From Sphingomonadales bacterium UBA658 (GTDB lineage: Bacteria > Pseudomonadota > Alphaproteobacteria > Sphingomonadales > Sphingomonadaceae): DNA of 7,006 nucleotides. The stretch covers positions 4,468 to 11,473 of the forward strand of contig DBOA01000081.1 of NCBI GenBank assembly GCA_002299195.1, read 5' to 3'. The notes beneath the pieces are model-generated. The model was given only the letters and a program-made list of their open reading frames with translations. It searched no databases and was not told where the DNA came from. The translations under genes were made by a program, and so were the position numbers. Shown here one piece after another: positions 1-6,334 of the stretch. The stretch's first letter is position 1. Each line of letters opens with the position of its first letter.

Positions 1-1034
1 TTCGACGTTGCATCTTCCACGAGGGCGGCGATGGCCGAGGGCCGCCGCGCATTGGCGAGTGGCCCCATGACGGTGCCAGCATCCAATCCGTTGCCGACCT
101 GCACATTCTTCGTATGCGCAGCGAAGCCAGCGACAAAGCGGTCGTAGACGCCTTCCTGTACATAGAAACGCGTTGGCGAAATGCACACTTGTCCGGCGTT
201 CCGGAACTTGGTGGTCGCCGACAAGGTGACGGCCTTTTCAAGGTCGCAATCATCGAAAATCAGCACAGGCGCATGGCCACCCAATTCCATGGTGGCCCGC
301 TTAACGCCGTCTGCCGCAAGCTTCAGCAAATGTTTGCCCACGGGCACAGACCCTGTGAAGCTGACCTTGCGGATGATCGGTGATGCGATCAGGTGGCGGC
401 TCACCATATCGGGAACGCCATAGATTAACTGGGCAACATTACCCGGAACGCCGCCGTCGATGACGCATTGCATGATGCCGCTTGTACTTGCTGGTGTTTC
501 TTCGGGTGGTTTGGCGATGATGGAGCAGCCCGCAGCGAGCGCCGCCGCCATTTTCTTGCACATCAAATTGACCGGGAAATTCCACGGTGAAAATGCGGCA
601 ACGGGTCCCACGGGCTGTTTCAGCACAATCGCGCGTTGCCCCGTTGGCCGGACGAGGACGCGGCCATAGCTGCGCTTGGCCTCTTCTGCGAAATAATCAA
701 ACTGCGCGGCGCAGGATAGAACCTCGGTCCGCGCTTCGGCGAGTGGCTTACCCTGTTCGGTCGTGAGCAGAACGGCGATGCCCTCTGCCCGCTCACGAAT
801 GAGATCGGCAACCTTATGCAATATTGCGGCGCGGGCATTTACATCGACGCCGCGCCAATAGGCAAAGCCCTTTGCGGTCGCAGTAAGCGCTTCATCAAGG
901 TCTGCTGCGGTCGCCAGCGGCAACGCAGCGAGCGTTTCGCCAGTGGCCGGATTGATGACGGTGTGGCAATCGCGGCCTTCGCCCTTGCGCCAGCTGCCAT
1001 CAATATAAAGGCCCAAATCAGTAGTGTAGCTCAT
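1..1034 (-). CDS. Aldehyde dehydrogenase, succinate-semialdehyde dehydrogenase-like (C-terminus off the window)
   Basis: Reading the complement from the ATG at 1034-1032 gives 344 uninterrupted codons that run off the left edge. The protein begins MSYTTDLGLYIDGSWRKGEG, a typical cytosolic ALDH N-terminus. The catalytic set is complete: PWNFP with the oxyanion Asn at N152, the cofactor-binding Lys in IIAKPPEETP at K175, FTGSVPVGK in the Rossmann fold, the general base in MELGGHAP at E250, and the nucleophile in GQVCIS at C284. The E250-C284 spacing of 34 matches the family. Known members oxidise aldehydes to acids with NAD(P)+. The FRNAGQVCISPTRF block is the style usually annotated as succinate-semialdehyde dehydrogenase, but other semialdehydes cannot be excluded. 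About 100-140 C-terminal residues are missing. It lies 39 bases downstream of the permease gene on the same strand, so co-transcription is likely. The ribosome site (GCGGG, about 7 bases before the ATG) is weak. Confidence 0.93.
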   Translation of the reverse strand, partial: MSYTTDLGLYIDGSWRKGEGRDCHTVINPATGETLAALPLATAADLDEALTATAKGFAYWRGVDVNARAAILHKVADLIRERAEGIAVLLTTEQGKPLAEARTEVLSCAAQFDYFAEEAKRSYGRVLVRPTGQRAIVLKQPVGPVAAFSPWNFPVNLMCKKMAAALAAGCSIIAKPPEETPASTSGIMQCVIDGGVPGNVAQLIYGVPDMVSRHLIASPIIRKVSFTGSVPVGKHLLKLAADGVKRATMELGGHAPVLIFDDCDLEKAVTLSATTKFRNAGQVCISPTRFYVQEGVYDRFVAGFAAHTKNVQVGNGLDAGTVMGPLANARRPSAIAALVEDATS

Positions 1035-1073
1035 CGAATATCCCGCAAATTTCTTGTCTTCTGTATGTAGGCG

Positions 1074-2396
1074 TCAGCTGGTGGGTTTGGAACCCCTTGC
1101 AAGCTTCAGCAGCCAGAAAACCGGGAACCCAGCCAGCAATAACGCAACCCCCCAGATCAAGGCTTCGGCCCCCGCACCATAGATCGTCCAGCAGGAATAT
1201 AATGCGGCGAGCAACAATATGGCTTTGAAACCCGCTTTGCCCGGCAACTGTCCTTTGGTCATCAAACGGAACGCAGCGATGGCGCATCCGAAATACATCA
1301 CCAGAACAATGGCGGTGGTGAGTATGATGAGAAATTCAAACATCGATGACATCGACCGGCTGCTGTTCATCAGGATGACCAGCGTCAAAAGTGTTGAGGT
1401 AAACAGATGCGCGTTGCGCGGCGTGCCGTTGGCGCTTTCTTTGCCCATGAATGCCGGGAACAGGCCGTCGCGCGCCAAAGCGGCGGGCATCTCGGCCTGG
1501 CACATGATCCAGCCGTTCAACGCGCCAAGTGCGCTGATAGCGCCGACCGCTGCGATAGCGGTGCCGGCATTGGTGCCCGCATATATATTCACAAAGTCCG
1601 CAAATGGCGCCGCCGATACGCTGGTGATGGCGACCGGCAGCATCAGGACCACGGCGGAGCAGACGAGGATATAAATGACGCCAGCGCCGGCGGTTCCAAA
1701 AAGCGTCGCGCGGTTGATGGTGCGTTCGGGATCCTGCACCTTGTCGGCAGGCACGGTCGCGAGCTCAAGCCCAAGCATGGCCCATAGGGTCAATATGGTC
1801 GCGGTGGAAATGCTGGTCGCGGAAATGTCTGCGGTCACAAATGGCCGCACAAGCGCGGTGCCTTGGGTTGCAAGAACATAGGCGGCAAGCCCGATCACCG
1901 CGACCAGAGGCAGCAGCTTTGCGATCGTCCAGACGATCTGAACTTGCCCCGCAAGCTTGGTTCCGCGAATGTTGATGAGCGTAAATACCCAAATAATCGC
2001 GATCGTAACTGCTGATGATACGCCATGCGTTCCGACAACCGGAAACAACTGGCTCAGATAACTTACCGCTGCGGTGGCGATGGCGGCGTTGCCGACCCAC
2101 ATCGATATCCAATAGGCCCATGCAATCGCAAAGCCCGCGCCGTCGCCGAAGGCCGCACGCGTATAAGCATAAGGCCCGCCTGCCTTTGGCAAGGCCTTGC
2201 TTAACGCGCCAAACACCGATGCCACGCACAATGCGCCACCAATGGTGATCAACCATCCAATAACGGAATTCCACCCCAAGGGCGCAAGGCTGGCGGGTAA
2301 CAGGAACACGCCTGACCCAATCATGCTGCCCATCACGAGCGCAAGTGCCATCCAAAAACCCATTGGACGGCTTGCTGCGGCTGTATCTTGCGTCAC
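1074..2396 (-). CDS. APC-superfamily amino acid/amine transporter (AdiC/PotE-like)
   Basis: A 440-residue integral inner-membrane protein, close to the roughly 445 residues usual for the AdiC/PotE group. I count about twelve hydrophobic segments. The substrate-binding TM1 motif GSMIGSGVFLLPASLA starts near residue 23. PKAGGPYAYTR is at 70-80 and the GNAA of TM3 follows near 102. The TM6 segment WAMLGLELATVPADKVQDP places E211 where AdiC has its gating Glu208. The TM8 segment GALNGWIMCQ has W296 where AdiC has Trp293. The family exchanges or imports amino acids and polyamines; the substrate cannot be read here. The frame stays open upstream to 2594, but that extension overlaps the stress-protein gene and is not transporter-like. 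I chose GTG at 2396 because it has a strong ribosome site six bases upstream. The adjoining aldehyde dehydrogenase suggests uptake of an amino acid or amine degraded through a semialdehyde. Confidence 0.92.
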   Translation of the reverse strand: MTQDTAAASRPMGFWMALALVMGSMIGSGVFLLPASLAPLGWNSVIGWLITIGGALCVASVFGALSKALPKAGGPYAYTRAAFGDGAGFAIAWAYWISMWVGNAAIATAAVSYLSQLFPVVGTHGVSSAVTIAIIWVFTLINIRGTKLAGQVQIVWTIAKLLPLVAVIGLAAYVLATQGTALVRPFVTADISATSISTATILTLWAMLGLELATVPADKVQDPERTINRATLFGTAGAGVIYILVCSAVVLMLPVAITSVSAAPFADFVNIYAGTNAGTAIAAVGAISALGALNGWIMCQAEMPAALARDGLFPAFMGKESANGTPRNAHLFTSTLLTLVILMNSSRSMSSMFEFLIILTTAIVLVMYFGCAIAAFRLMTKGQLPGKAGFKAILLLAALYSCWTIYGAGAEALIWGVALLLAGFPVFWLLKLARGSKPTS

Positions 2397-2402
2397 GTAA
2401 AT

Positions 2403-2409
2403 CCCCCTC
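2403..2409 (-). promoter_or_regulatory. Ribosome binding site that fixes the GTG start of the permease
   Basis: The complement reads GAGGGGG, then six bases, then GTG at 2396-2394. This is the only strong Shine-Dalgarno-like stretch near the transporter N-terminus. It favours a GTG start over the far-upstream ATG at 2594, which lies inside the stress-protein gene. Confidence 0.75.
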
Positions 2410-2470
2410 ACTCGGTACCCTGACTGGCACGGAAAAAGGGCAAAAGCCAATCTTTGTTTAGGTCCTGACC

Positions 2471-3274
2471 CTAATGCGCGAGCAACACAGGGATTCCCAA
2501 TTCGCCCAGCATGAACCGTGTCACGCCGCCAAACAAGGTTTCGCGCCACCGCCCATGGCCATAGGCGCCCATGACGAGTAAATCGGGTCGCCACGCATTT
2601 ACTTCAGTCAGCAACCGTTCTTCGACGCTTTGATCACCCTTTGCCGCGACGGCTATTTCGGCGCTGACGCCATGGCGCGATAGATAGGTCGCAGCGTCGG
2701 TGACAGGGAATTCTTCGGGCACGGTTTCGACCTCTGCAATCCGGACATGCGTTGCGGCCTGAAGCAACGGCAATGCTGCGCGCAACGCGTTGGCTGCTTC
2801 AAATCCGCCGTCATATGCCACCATCGCGCGGTCCCATGTGATGCGCTTTGTCGATGCAGGCACCGCAAGTACCGGCGTGCGCGAAGCTGTGACGACATCG
2901 CTGACCCATGCGCGCGCGCCGCCGGGTGCGCCGGCTTCATCCAGCGACATAACCAATATGTCCGCCAGTCGCGCTGCGTTAATCAATGCATCGGATGTCG
3001 TGCCGTCAAATATTTGCCAATCCCAAGGCACATCCTCCGATTTCAGATGCGCGTCGGTGCGTGCGCATAACTTTCCGCGTTCCTTTTCGGCTGCATCAAA
3101 GGCTTCGGCAATGAAATGCGCACCGCCGAACATATCAAACGCCACATAATCCTGCGTTGGTCGGGGCAAGACAAGCGTCAGATGTCCGTTAAAACGGCGG
3201 GCAAGATCAAGCCCGGCCTGCAACCGGCTTTCAAAGGCTGCGTCTGTGCCAGCATGTACCATGATAGATTTCAT
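2471..3274 (-). CDS. Tandem-domain universal stress protein (UspA family)
   Basis: A 267-residue cytosolic protein made of two Usp domains (about 1-140 and 147-267), typical of tandem Usp proteins. Domain 1 starts MKSIMVHAGTDAAFESRL, and ADILVMS and RTPVLAVPA mark its last strands. Domain 2 has MVAYDGG with the usual nucleotide-contacting Asp at D155. It also has the phosphate loop G236-x2-G239-x9-G249-G250 in GAYGHGRWRETLFGGVTR, ending in GIPVLLAH. G250 sits where ATP-binding members have Ser or Thr, so ATP binding is uncertain. The frame is open to 3376, and three ATGs lie in a row at 3280, 3277 and 3274. The AAGGA just upstream is only one base from the first ATG and seven from the third, so I prefer 3274. 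In proteobacteria such genes often respond to oxygen limitation or growth arrest; here an FNR-type box lies upstream. The permease starts 74 bases downstream. Confidence 0.92.
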   Translation of the reverse strand: MKSIMVHAGTDAAFESRLQAGLDLARRFNGHLTLVLPRPTQDYVAFDMFGGAHFIAEAFDAAEKERGKLCARTDAHLKSEDVPWDWQIFDGTTSDALINAARLADILVMSLDEAGAPGGARAWVSDVVTASRTPVLAVPASTKRITWDRAMVAYDGGFEAANALRAALPLLQAATHVRIAEVETVPEEFPVTDAATYLSRHGVSAEIAVAAKGDQSVEERLLTEVNAWRPDLLVMGAYGHGRWRETLFGGVTRFMLGELGIPVLLAH

Positions 3275-3326
3275 CATCATTTCCTTTTCATATGCCAGAA
3301 TAGGCCGACTCGGATTGATGCGATTG

Positions 3327-3332
3327 AGTGTA
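3327..3332 (-). promoter_or_regulatory. Candidate -10 element of the stress-protein promoter
   Basis: The complement reads TACACT, four of six matches to TATAAT. A transcript start about seven bases further on, near 3320, would leave a leader of about 46 bases before the ATG at 3274. It would also put the FNR-type box centre (3360.5) near -41, the classic position for class II activation. There is no good -35 hexamer, as expected for an activator-dependent promoter. The match is weak on its own and rests on the spacing. Confidence 0.45.
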
Positions 3333-3352
3333 GGCGGATGCGACGCGAAGTC

Positions 3353-3368
3353 TTTGATTGATATCAAA
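3353..3368. promoter_or_regulatory. FNR/FixK/Anr-type operator, TTTGAT-N4-ATCAAA
   Basis: The sequence TTTGATTGATATCAAA has two perfect six-base inverted arms around a four-base spacer. It contains an exact match to TTGAT-N4-ATCAA, the consensus for the CRP/FNR-family regulators FNR, Anr and FixK, which act on oxygen or redox signals. It sits in the only divergent intergenic region of the window, 86 bases from the stress-protein start codon and about 56 from the ATG of the acetyltransferase gene. Its placement relative to the minus-strand -10 candidate fits direct activation of the stress-protein gene. Effects on the plus-strand operon are possible but less well placed. Which regulator binds cannot be told from the site. 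Confidence 0.72.
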
Positions 3369-3394
3369 CACCGCAAAATGCTTCCAAAGGCCGA

Positions 3395-3400
3395 TATATT
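3395..3400 (+). promoter_or_regulatory. Candidate -10 element of the plus-strand operon
   Basis: TATATT, five of six matches to TATAAT; the overlapping TATTAT at 3397-3402 scores the same. No recognisable -35 lies 16-18 bases upstream, where the sequence is CGCAAA-like. A start near 3407 would put the FNR-type box centre near -46, off the ideal -41.5. It would give only a ten-base leader to the ATG at 3417 but about 40 bases to the alternative GTG at 3447. Confidence 0.35.
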
Positions 3401-3416
3401 ATGTCAGCGATGACGG

Positions 3417-3974
3417 ATGGATGATGCGGGGCAAGCGAAGAGCGAGGTGATCGTGCGGGGCGCGCGGGTTACAGATGGTGAAGCCATTGCCGCGATCTAT
3501 GCCCATCATGTTGTGAACGGCACCGCCAGTTTCGACACTGTGCCGCGCACATTGGAGCAAACCGAACAGAAGATTGCGGACATTTTGGCCCATGGCTGGC
3601 CTTTCCTTGTTGCCGAGCGCGAAGGGGTGATATTGGGCTATGCCTACGCAACGGCATTTCGCGACCGGCCGGCTTATGGTTTAACCTGCGAAAATTCGAT
3701 TTATGTTGGCGCGCAACATGTGGGGCAGGGGATCGGTGTCGCACTGATGCGCCGGCTGCTTGATGAGGCGCACGCATGTGGTTTTCTTCAAATGATTGCC
3801 GTGATCGGCGGCGGAGAGCCTGCGTCGGTGGCGCTACATACGAAAATGGGGTTCACTTTTGCCGGCCGGATGCGGTCGGTTGGCCGGAAATTTGGCCGCT
3901 GGCTTGACAGCGTGTACATGCAGGCCGAGCTTGGAGAGGGAGACCGGACCGCGCCAGCGCGCGAGCCGGGATGA
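3417..3974 (+). CDS. GNAT N-acetyltransferase, phosphinothricin/methionine-sulfoximine acetyltransferase-like
   Basis: A 185-residue (175 if the GTG start is used) cytosolic acetyl-CoA-dependent acetyltransferase. The N-terminal part has the Pat/MnaT-style block AIAAIYAHHVVNGTASFD at about 24-40. PFLVAE and GYAYATAFRDRPAY follow at 62-87, then CENSIYV at 91-97. The acetyl-CoA loop VGQGIG is at 102-107, with V102 where Arg or Gln is usual. MIAVIGGGEPASVALH is at 126-141 and GRKFGRWLDSVYMQ near 156-169. Relatives acetylate the amino group of phosphinothricin, methionine sulfoximine or sulfone; the real substrate is often a natural amino acid analogue. The ATG at 3417 has no ribosome site. GTG at 3447, ten codons in, has the purine-rich GAAGAG before it and would begin nearer the conserved fold. 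The stop overlaps the ribosome site of the next gene. The tail after 171 (GEGDRTAPAREPG) is likely disordered and not part of the fold. Confidence 0.87.
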   Translation: MDDAGQAKSEVIVRGARVTDGEAIAAIYAHHVVNGTASFDTVPRTLEQTEQKIADILAHGWPFLVAEREGVILGYAYATAFRDRPAYGLTCENSIYVGAQHVGQGIGVALMRRLLDEAHACGFLQMIAVIGGGEPASVALHTKMGFTFAGRMRSVGRKFGRWLDSVYMQAELGEGDRTAPAREPG

Positions 3975-3979
3975 AGGAG
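3974..3979 (+). promoter_or_regulatory. Ribosome binding site overlapping the upstream stop codon
   Basis: AAGGAG shares its first A with the TGA stop of the acetyltransferase gene and lies five bases before ATG 3985 (eight before ATG 3988). The overlap suggests translational coupling of the two genes and sets the lactonase start well downstream of the open frame's first ATG at 3859. Confidence 0.8.
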
Positions 3980-3984
3980 AGAAG

Positions 3985-4908
3985 ATGATGGCAGAGTTTG
4001 AATTGGTCGCCGACGGCCTGCGTTTCCCGGAAGGGCCAGTCGTCATGCCCGACGGCAGCGTCATTTTGGTCGAAATCGCCGAGGGGCAAATCACGCGGGT
4101 GCGGCCCGACGGCAGCAAGTCCGTCGTCGCAAAGACAGGCGGCGGTCCCAACGGCTTGGCGCTTGGTCCCGACGGCAAATTATATTGCTGCAACAATGGC
4201 GGCTTTGAATATATGGAAGCCAATGGCTTTCTCGCGCCACATGGCATTGCGCAGGATTATTCCGGCGGCCGGATTGAACGTATCGATATCGATACCGGCG
4301 CAGTCGAGATACTTTATAAATCGGGTGACTTTGGCTGCAGCCTGCGTGGTCCGAACGATATTGTTTTTGATGCGCATGGCGGGTTCTGGTTCACGGACCA
4401 TGGCAAGATTGATTATGCCAAGCGCAGCCATGATGTCGTCGGCATCTTTTATGCGAAGGCAGATGGCAGCCATTTGGAAGAGGTTATCTTTCCGTCGAAC
4501 AACCCCAATGGCGTTGGCCTGTCGCCCGATGGCAAGACATTATACGCTGCCGAAACCTACACGTGCCGGTTGATGAAGTTCAATATCACATCGCCAGGCA
4601 AGGTTGCGCCGGATGCAGGTCCGGGTGGGCCGGGAATTCCCGTATACCGTCCAGCCGGGTATAAATTTTTCGACAGCCTTGGCATCGAAGCAAGCGGCAA
4701 TATCTGCGTCGCAACGATTGGGGAGTGCGGGATCAGCGTGATTTCTCCGGATGGCGAGCTGGTGGAATTTGTCGCGACCGATGATATCTTCACCACCAAC
4801 ATTGCATGGGGCGGTGACGATATGATGGACGCGTATATCTGCCTGTCGGGCAGTGGGCGTCTGGTTAAAACCCGTTGGGCGCGGCCGGGGCTTAAGCTGC
4901 AATATTGA
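3985..4908 (+). CDS. SMP-30/gluconolactonase/LRE-family hydrolase (lactonase-like)
   Basis: A 307-residue protein, the usual length for this six-bladed beta-propeller family of metal-dependent sugar-lactone and other ester hydrolases. It opens with LVADGLRFPEGPVV, where E16 matches the first metal ligand (Glu18 of human SMP-30). By family analogy the other ligands are N175 in NNPNGVGLSPDG and D230 in FFDSLGIEASG, with N124 in RGPNDIVFD at the substrate-facing position. All four are present, so it should be active. PDG turns recur at about 22-24, 41-43, 62-64 and 181-183, marking successive blades. The C-terminus ICLSGSGRLVKTRW is typical of bacterial members. No signal peptide is seen, so it is probably cytosolic. 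Two adjacent ATGs (3985, 3988) follow a strong AAGGAG. The HAD gene begins 12 bases after the stop. The substrate is unknown; hydrolysis of a lactone feeding the downstream acid-activating enzymes is an inference. Confidence 0.9.
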   Translation: MMAEFELVADGLRFPEGPVVMPDGSVILVEIAEGQITRVRPDGSKSVVAKTGGGPNGLALGPDGKLYCCNNGGFEYMEANGFLAPHGIAQDYSGGRIERIDIDTGAVEILYKSGDFGCSLRGPNDIVFDAHGGFWFTDHGKIDYAKRSHDVVGIFYAKADGSHLEEVIFPSNNPNGVGLSPDGKTLYAAETYTCRLMKFNITSPGKVAPDAGPGGPGIPVYRPAGYKFFDSLGIEASGNICVATIGECGISVISPDGELVEFVATDDIFTTNIAWGGDDMMDAYICLSGSGRLVKTRWARPGLKLQY

Positions 4909-4920
4909 GACTGGCCTTGC

Positions 4921-5580
4921 ATGACATTTAATACGGTAATTTTTGACTTCGGTGGGGTTATCACTTCGTCACCGTTTGAGGCGTTTAACCGGATGGAGGC
5001 CGAACGCGGCTTGCCCACGGATTTCGTGCGCCGGGTCAATTCGGTGAATCCGGACAATAATGCCTGGGCCAAATTCGAACGCGCCGAATGCAGCGCAAGT
5101 GAATTTGACGCGCTGTTTGCTGCGGAAGCGCTGGCACTGGGGCATGCATTGGACGGTGCGTCGGTCATCGCCTGCCTTGCTGGCGAAATCCGTCCAGACA
5201 TGGTGGCGGCGCTTGATCAACTTAAATCGCTGGGCTTTGCGCTGGGGTGCATCACAAACAATGTGCCGTCGGGCAAAGGCGCAGGCATGGCTGTTAGCGA
5301 CGCAAAAGCGGCGGCGGTGGCGGCGGTAATGGACCGGTTCGACCATATCATTGAATCGAGCAAAGCGGGTGTCCGCAAGCCTGACCCGCGTATCTATAAT
5401 ATGATGTGTGAAGCGCTGGCCGTTTCTCCGCCACAATGCATCTACCTTGATGACTTGGGCATCAACTGCAAACCGGCAGCCGCAATGGGCATGGCTGCGA
5501 TCAAGGTCACCAGTGGTGCACAGGCGCTCGGCGAATTGGGCGCGCTATTGGCGTTGACCTTCACACCTGTTGAGGTCTAG
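4921..5580 (+). CDS. HAD-IA family hydrolase, ACAD10 N-terminal-domain-like
   Basis: A 219-residue Rossmann-fold HAD protein with a small helical cap. Motif I is IFDFGGVIT, with nucleophile D9; the usual second Asp (D+2) is G11. Motif II is CITNN with T112. Motif III is VRKPDPRIY with K153. Motif IV is IYLDDLGIN with D177 and D178. From memory the C-terminal half (HIIES, KPDPRIY, YLDDLG, IKV) and the cap stretch NAWAKFERAE closely resemble the HAD domain of human ACAD10, and more distantly the N-terminal phosphatase of soluble epoxide hydrolase. Subfamily members are phosphatases, but lack of the second Asp makes the activity here uncertain. The ATG at 4921 is 12 bases after the lactonase stop and has no clear ribosome site, so translation is probably coupled. 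A GCG-rich run encodes an Ala-rich stretch near 128-136. It lies between the lactonase and CoA transferase genes. Confidence 0.88.
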   Translation: MTFNTVIFDFGGVITSSPFEAFNRMEAERGLPTDFVRRVNSVNPDNNAWAKFERAECSASEFDALFAAEALALGHALDGASVIACLAGEIRPDMVAALDQLKSLGFALGCITNNVPSGKGAGMAVSDAKAAAVAAVMDRFDHIIESSKAGVRKPDPRIYNMMCEALAVSPPQCIYLDDLGINCKPAAAMGMAAIKVTSGAQALGELGALLALTFTPVEV

Positions 5581-5620
5581 GCGGGAGCCGTTCCGTCTCT
5601 CCCAACTATTGGAGCACTTC

Positions 5621-6334
5621 ATGGCGAAAAAACTTTTCCCGGATGCAGCATCCGCGCTCGACGGCCTGCTCAAAAACGACATATTGATTGCCAGCGGCGG
5701 CTTTGGCCTGTGCGGCTTGCCCGAACGGTTGTTAGACGCCGTCCGCGACAGTGGCGTGACTGGCCTGACCTTTGTGTCCAACAATGCCGGTATCGACAAT
5801 GAAGGCATCGGCAAGCTGCTGCGCACCAAGCAGGTGAAGAAAATGATCTCCTCCTATGTGGGTGAAAACAAAGAGTTTGAAAGGCAGTATCTGGCCGGCG
5901 AGCTTGAAGTCGAATTCTGCCCGCAAGGAACGCTGGCCGAACGGATGCGCGCTGGCGGCGCTGGTATCCCGGGTTTTTATACCAAGACGGGCGTCGGCAC
6001 TTTGGTGGCCGAGGGCAAGGAAGTGAAAGATTTTGGCGGAGAGGAATATATCCTTGAACGCGGTATTTTTGCCGACCTGTCGATCATCAAAGCGTGGAAA
6101 GCCGATGAAAGCGGTAACCTTGTCTTCCGCAAGACGGCCCGCAACTTCAATTTGCCTGCCGCGACCTGCGGCAAGGTCTGCGTGGTTGAGGTAGAGGAAG
6201 TGGTACCTGTTGGCAGCCTTGACCCCGACTGCATCCATTTGCCCGGCGTCTATGTGCAGCGCATGATCGTTGGCGCGCCTTATGACAAGAAAATCGAGTT
6301 CCGCACTGTCCGTGAACTGGGAGGTGTTTCATGA
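5621..6334 (+). CDS. scoA: Succinyl-CoA:3-ketoacid CoA transferase subunit A
   Basis: A 237-residue alpha subunit of the two-subunit SCOT enzyme, which moves CoA from succinyl-CoA to acetoacetate or related 3-keto acids. The CoA-transferase I signature GGFGLCGLPE is at 26-35. SNNAGIDN (53-60), SSYVGENKEFERQYL (77-91), PQGTLAERMRAGGAG (101-115) and FRKTARNFNLP (169-179) match mammalian SCOT and bacterial ScoA strongly, more than AtoD or PcaI as I recall them. The frame is open back to 5570. I chose ATG 5621 because GGAG at 5611-5614 sits six bases upstream and the MAKKLFPDAASAL start is typical. The gap from the HAD gene is 40 bases. Its last codons overlap the scoB start (ATGA), so the two subunits are translationally coupled. 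Confidence 0.95.
   Translation: MAKKLFPDAASALDGLLKNDILIASGGFGLCGLPERLLDAVRDSGVTGLTFVSNNAGIDNEGIGKLLRTKQVKKMISSYVGENKEFERQYLAGELEVEFCPQGTLAERMRAGGAGIPGFYTKTGVGTLVAEGKEVKDFGGEEYILERGIFADLSIIKAWKADESGNLVFRKTARNFNLPAATCGKVCVVEVEEVVPVGSLDPDCIHLPGVYVQRMIVGAPYDKKIEFRTVRELGGVS

Noticed and set aside
114..669. Plus-strand frames opposite the aldehyde dehydrogenase
   Set aside because: The minus-strand frame carries every ALDH catalytic motif without a break; the plus-strand frames have no family features.
1765..2430. 221-codon open frame on the minus strand inside the permease gene
   Set aside because: It is an out-of-frame shadow of the permease; the sequence is Arg/His/Cys-rich with no domain, while the overlapping frame has clear APC motifs.
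2461..2473. GGTC/GACC palindrome at the stress-protein stop as a terminator
   Set aside because: The loop would be two bases and no T-run follows; it is not a usable hairpin.
2397..2594. Upstream extension of the permease frame to an ATG at 2594
   Set aside because: It overlaps the stress-protein gene, encodes no transporter-like sequence and lacks a ribosome site; GTG 2396 has a strong one.
4552..4557. Loss of the lactonase metal ligand, since E190 (YAAET) stands where SMP-30 has YIDS
   Set aside because: In SMP-30 that Asp is not the metal ligand; the Asp204 equivalent is D230 in FFDSLG, which is present.
4557..5201. 214-codon minus-strand frame across the lactonase and HAD genes
   Set aside because: It is antisense to two well-supported genes, Ser/Ala-rich and without a recognisable family.
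5583..5603. GGGAG...CTCCC inverted repeat between the HAD gene and scoA as a terminator
   Set aside because: The stem is five bases with an eleven-base loop and no T-run follows; it is more likely chance, and the genes look co-transcribed.
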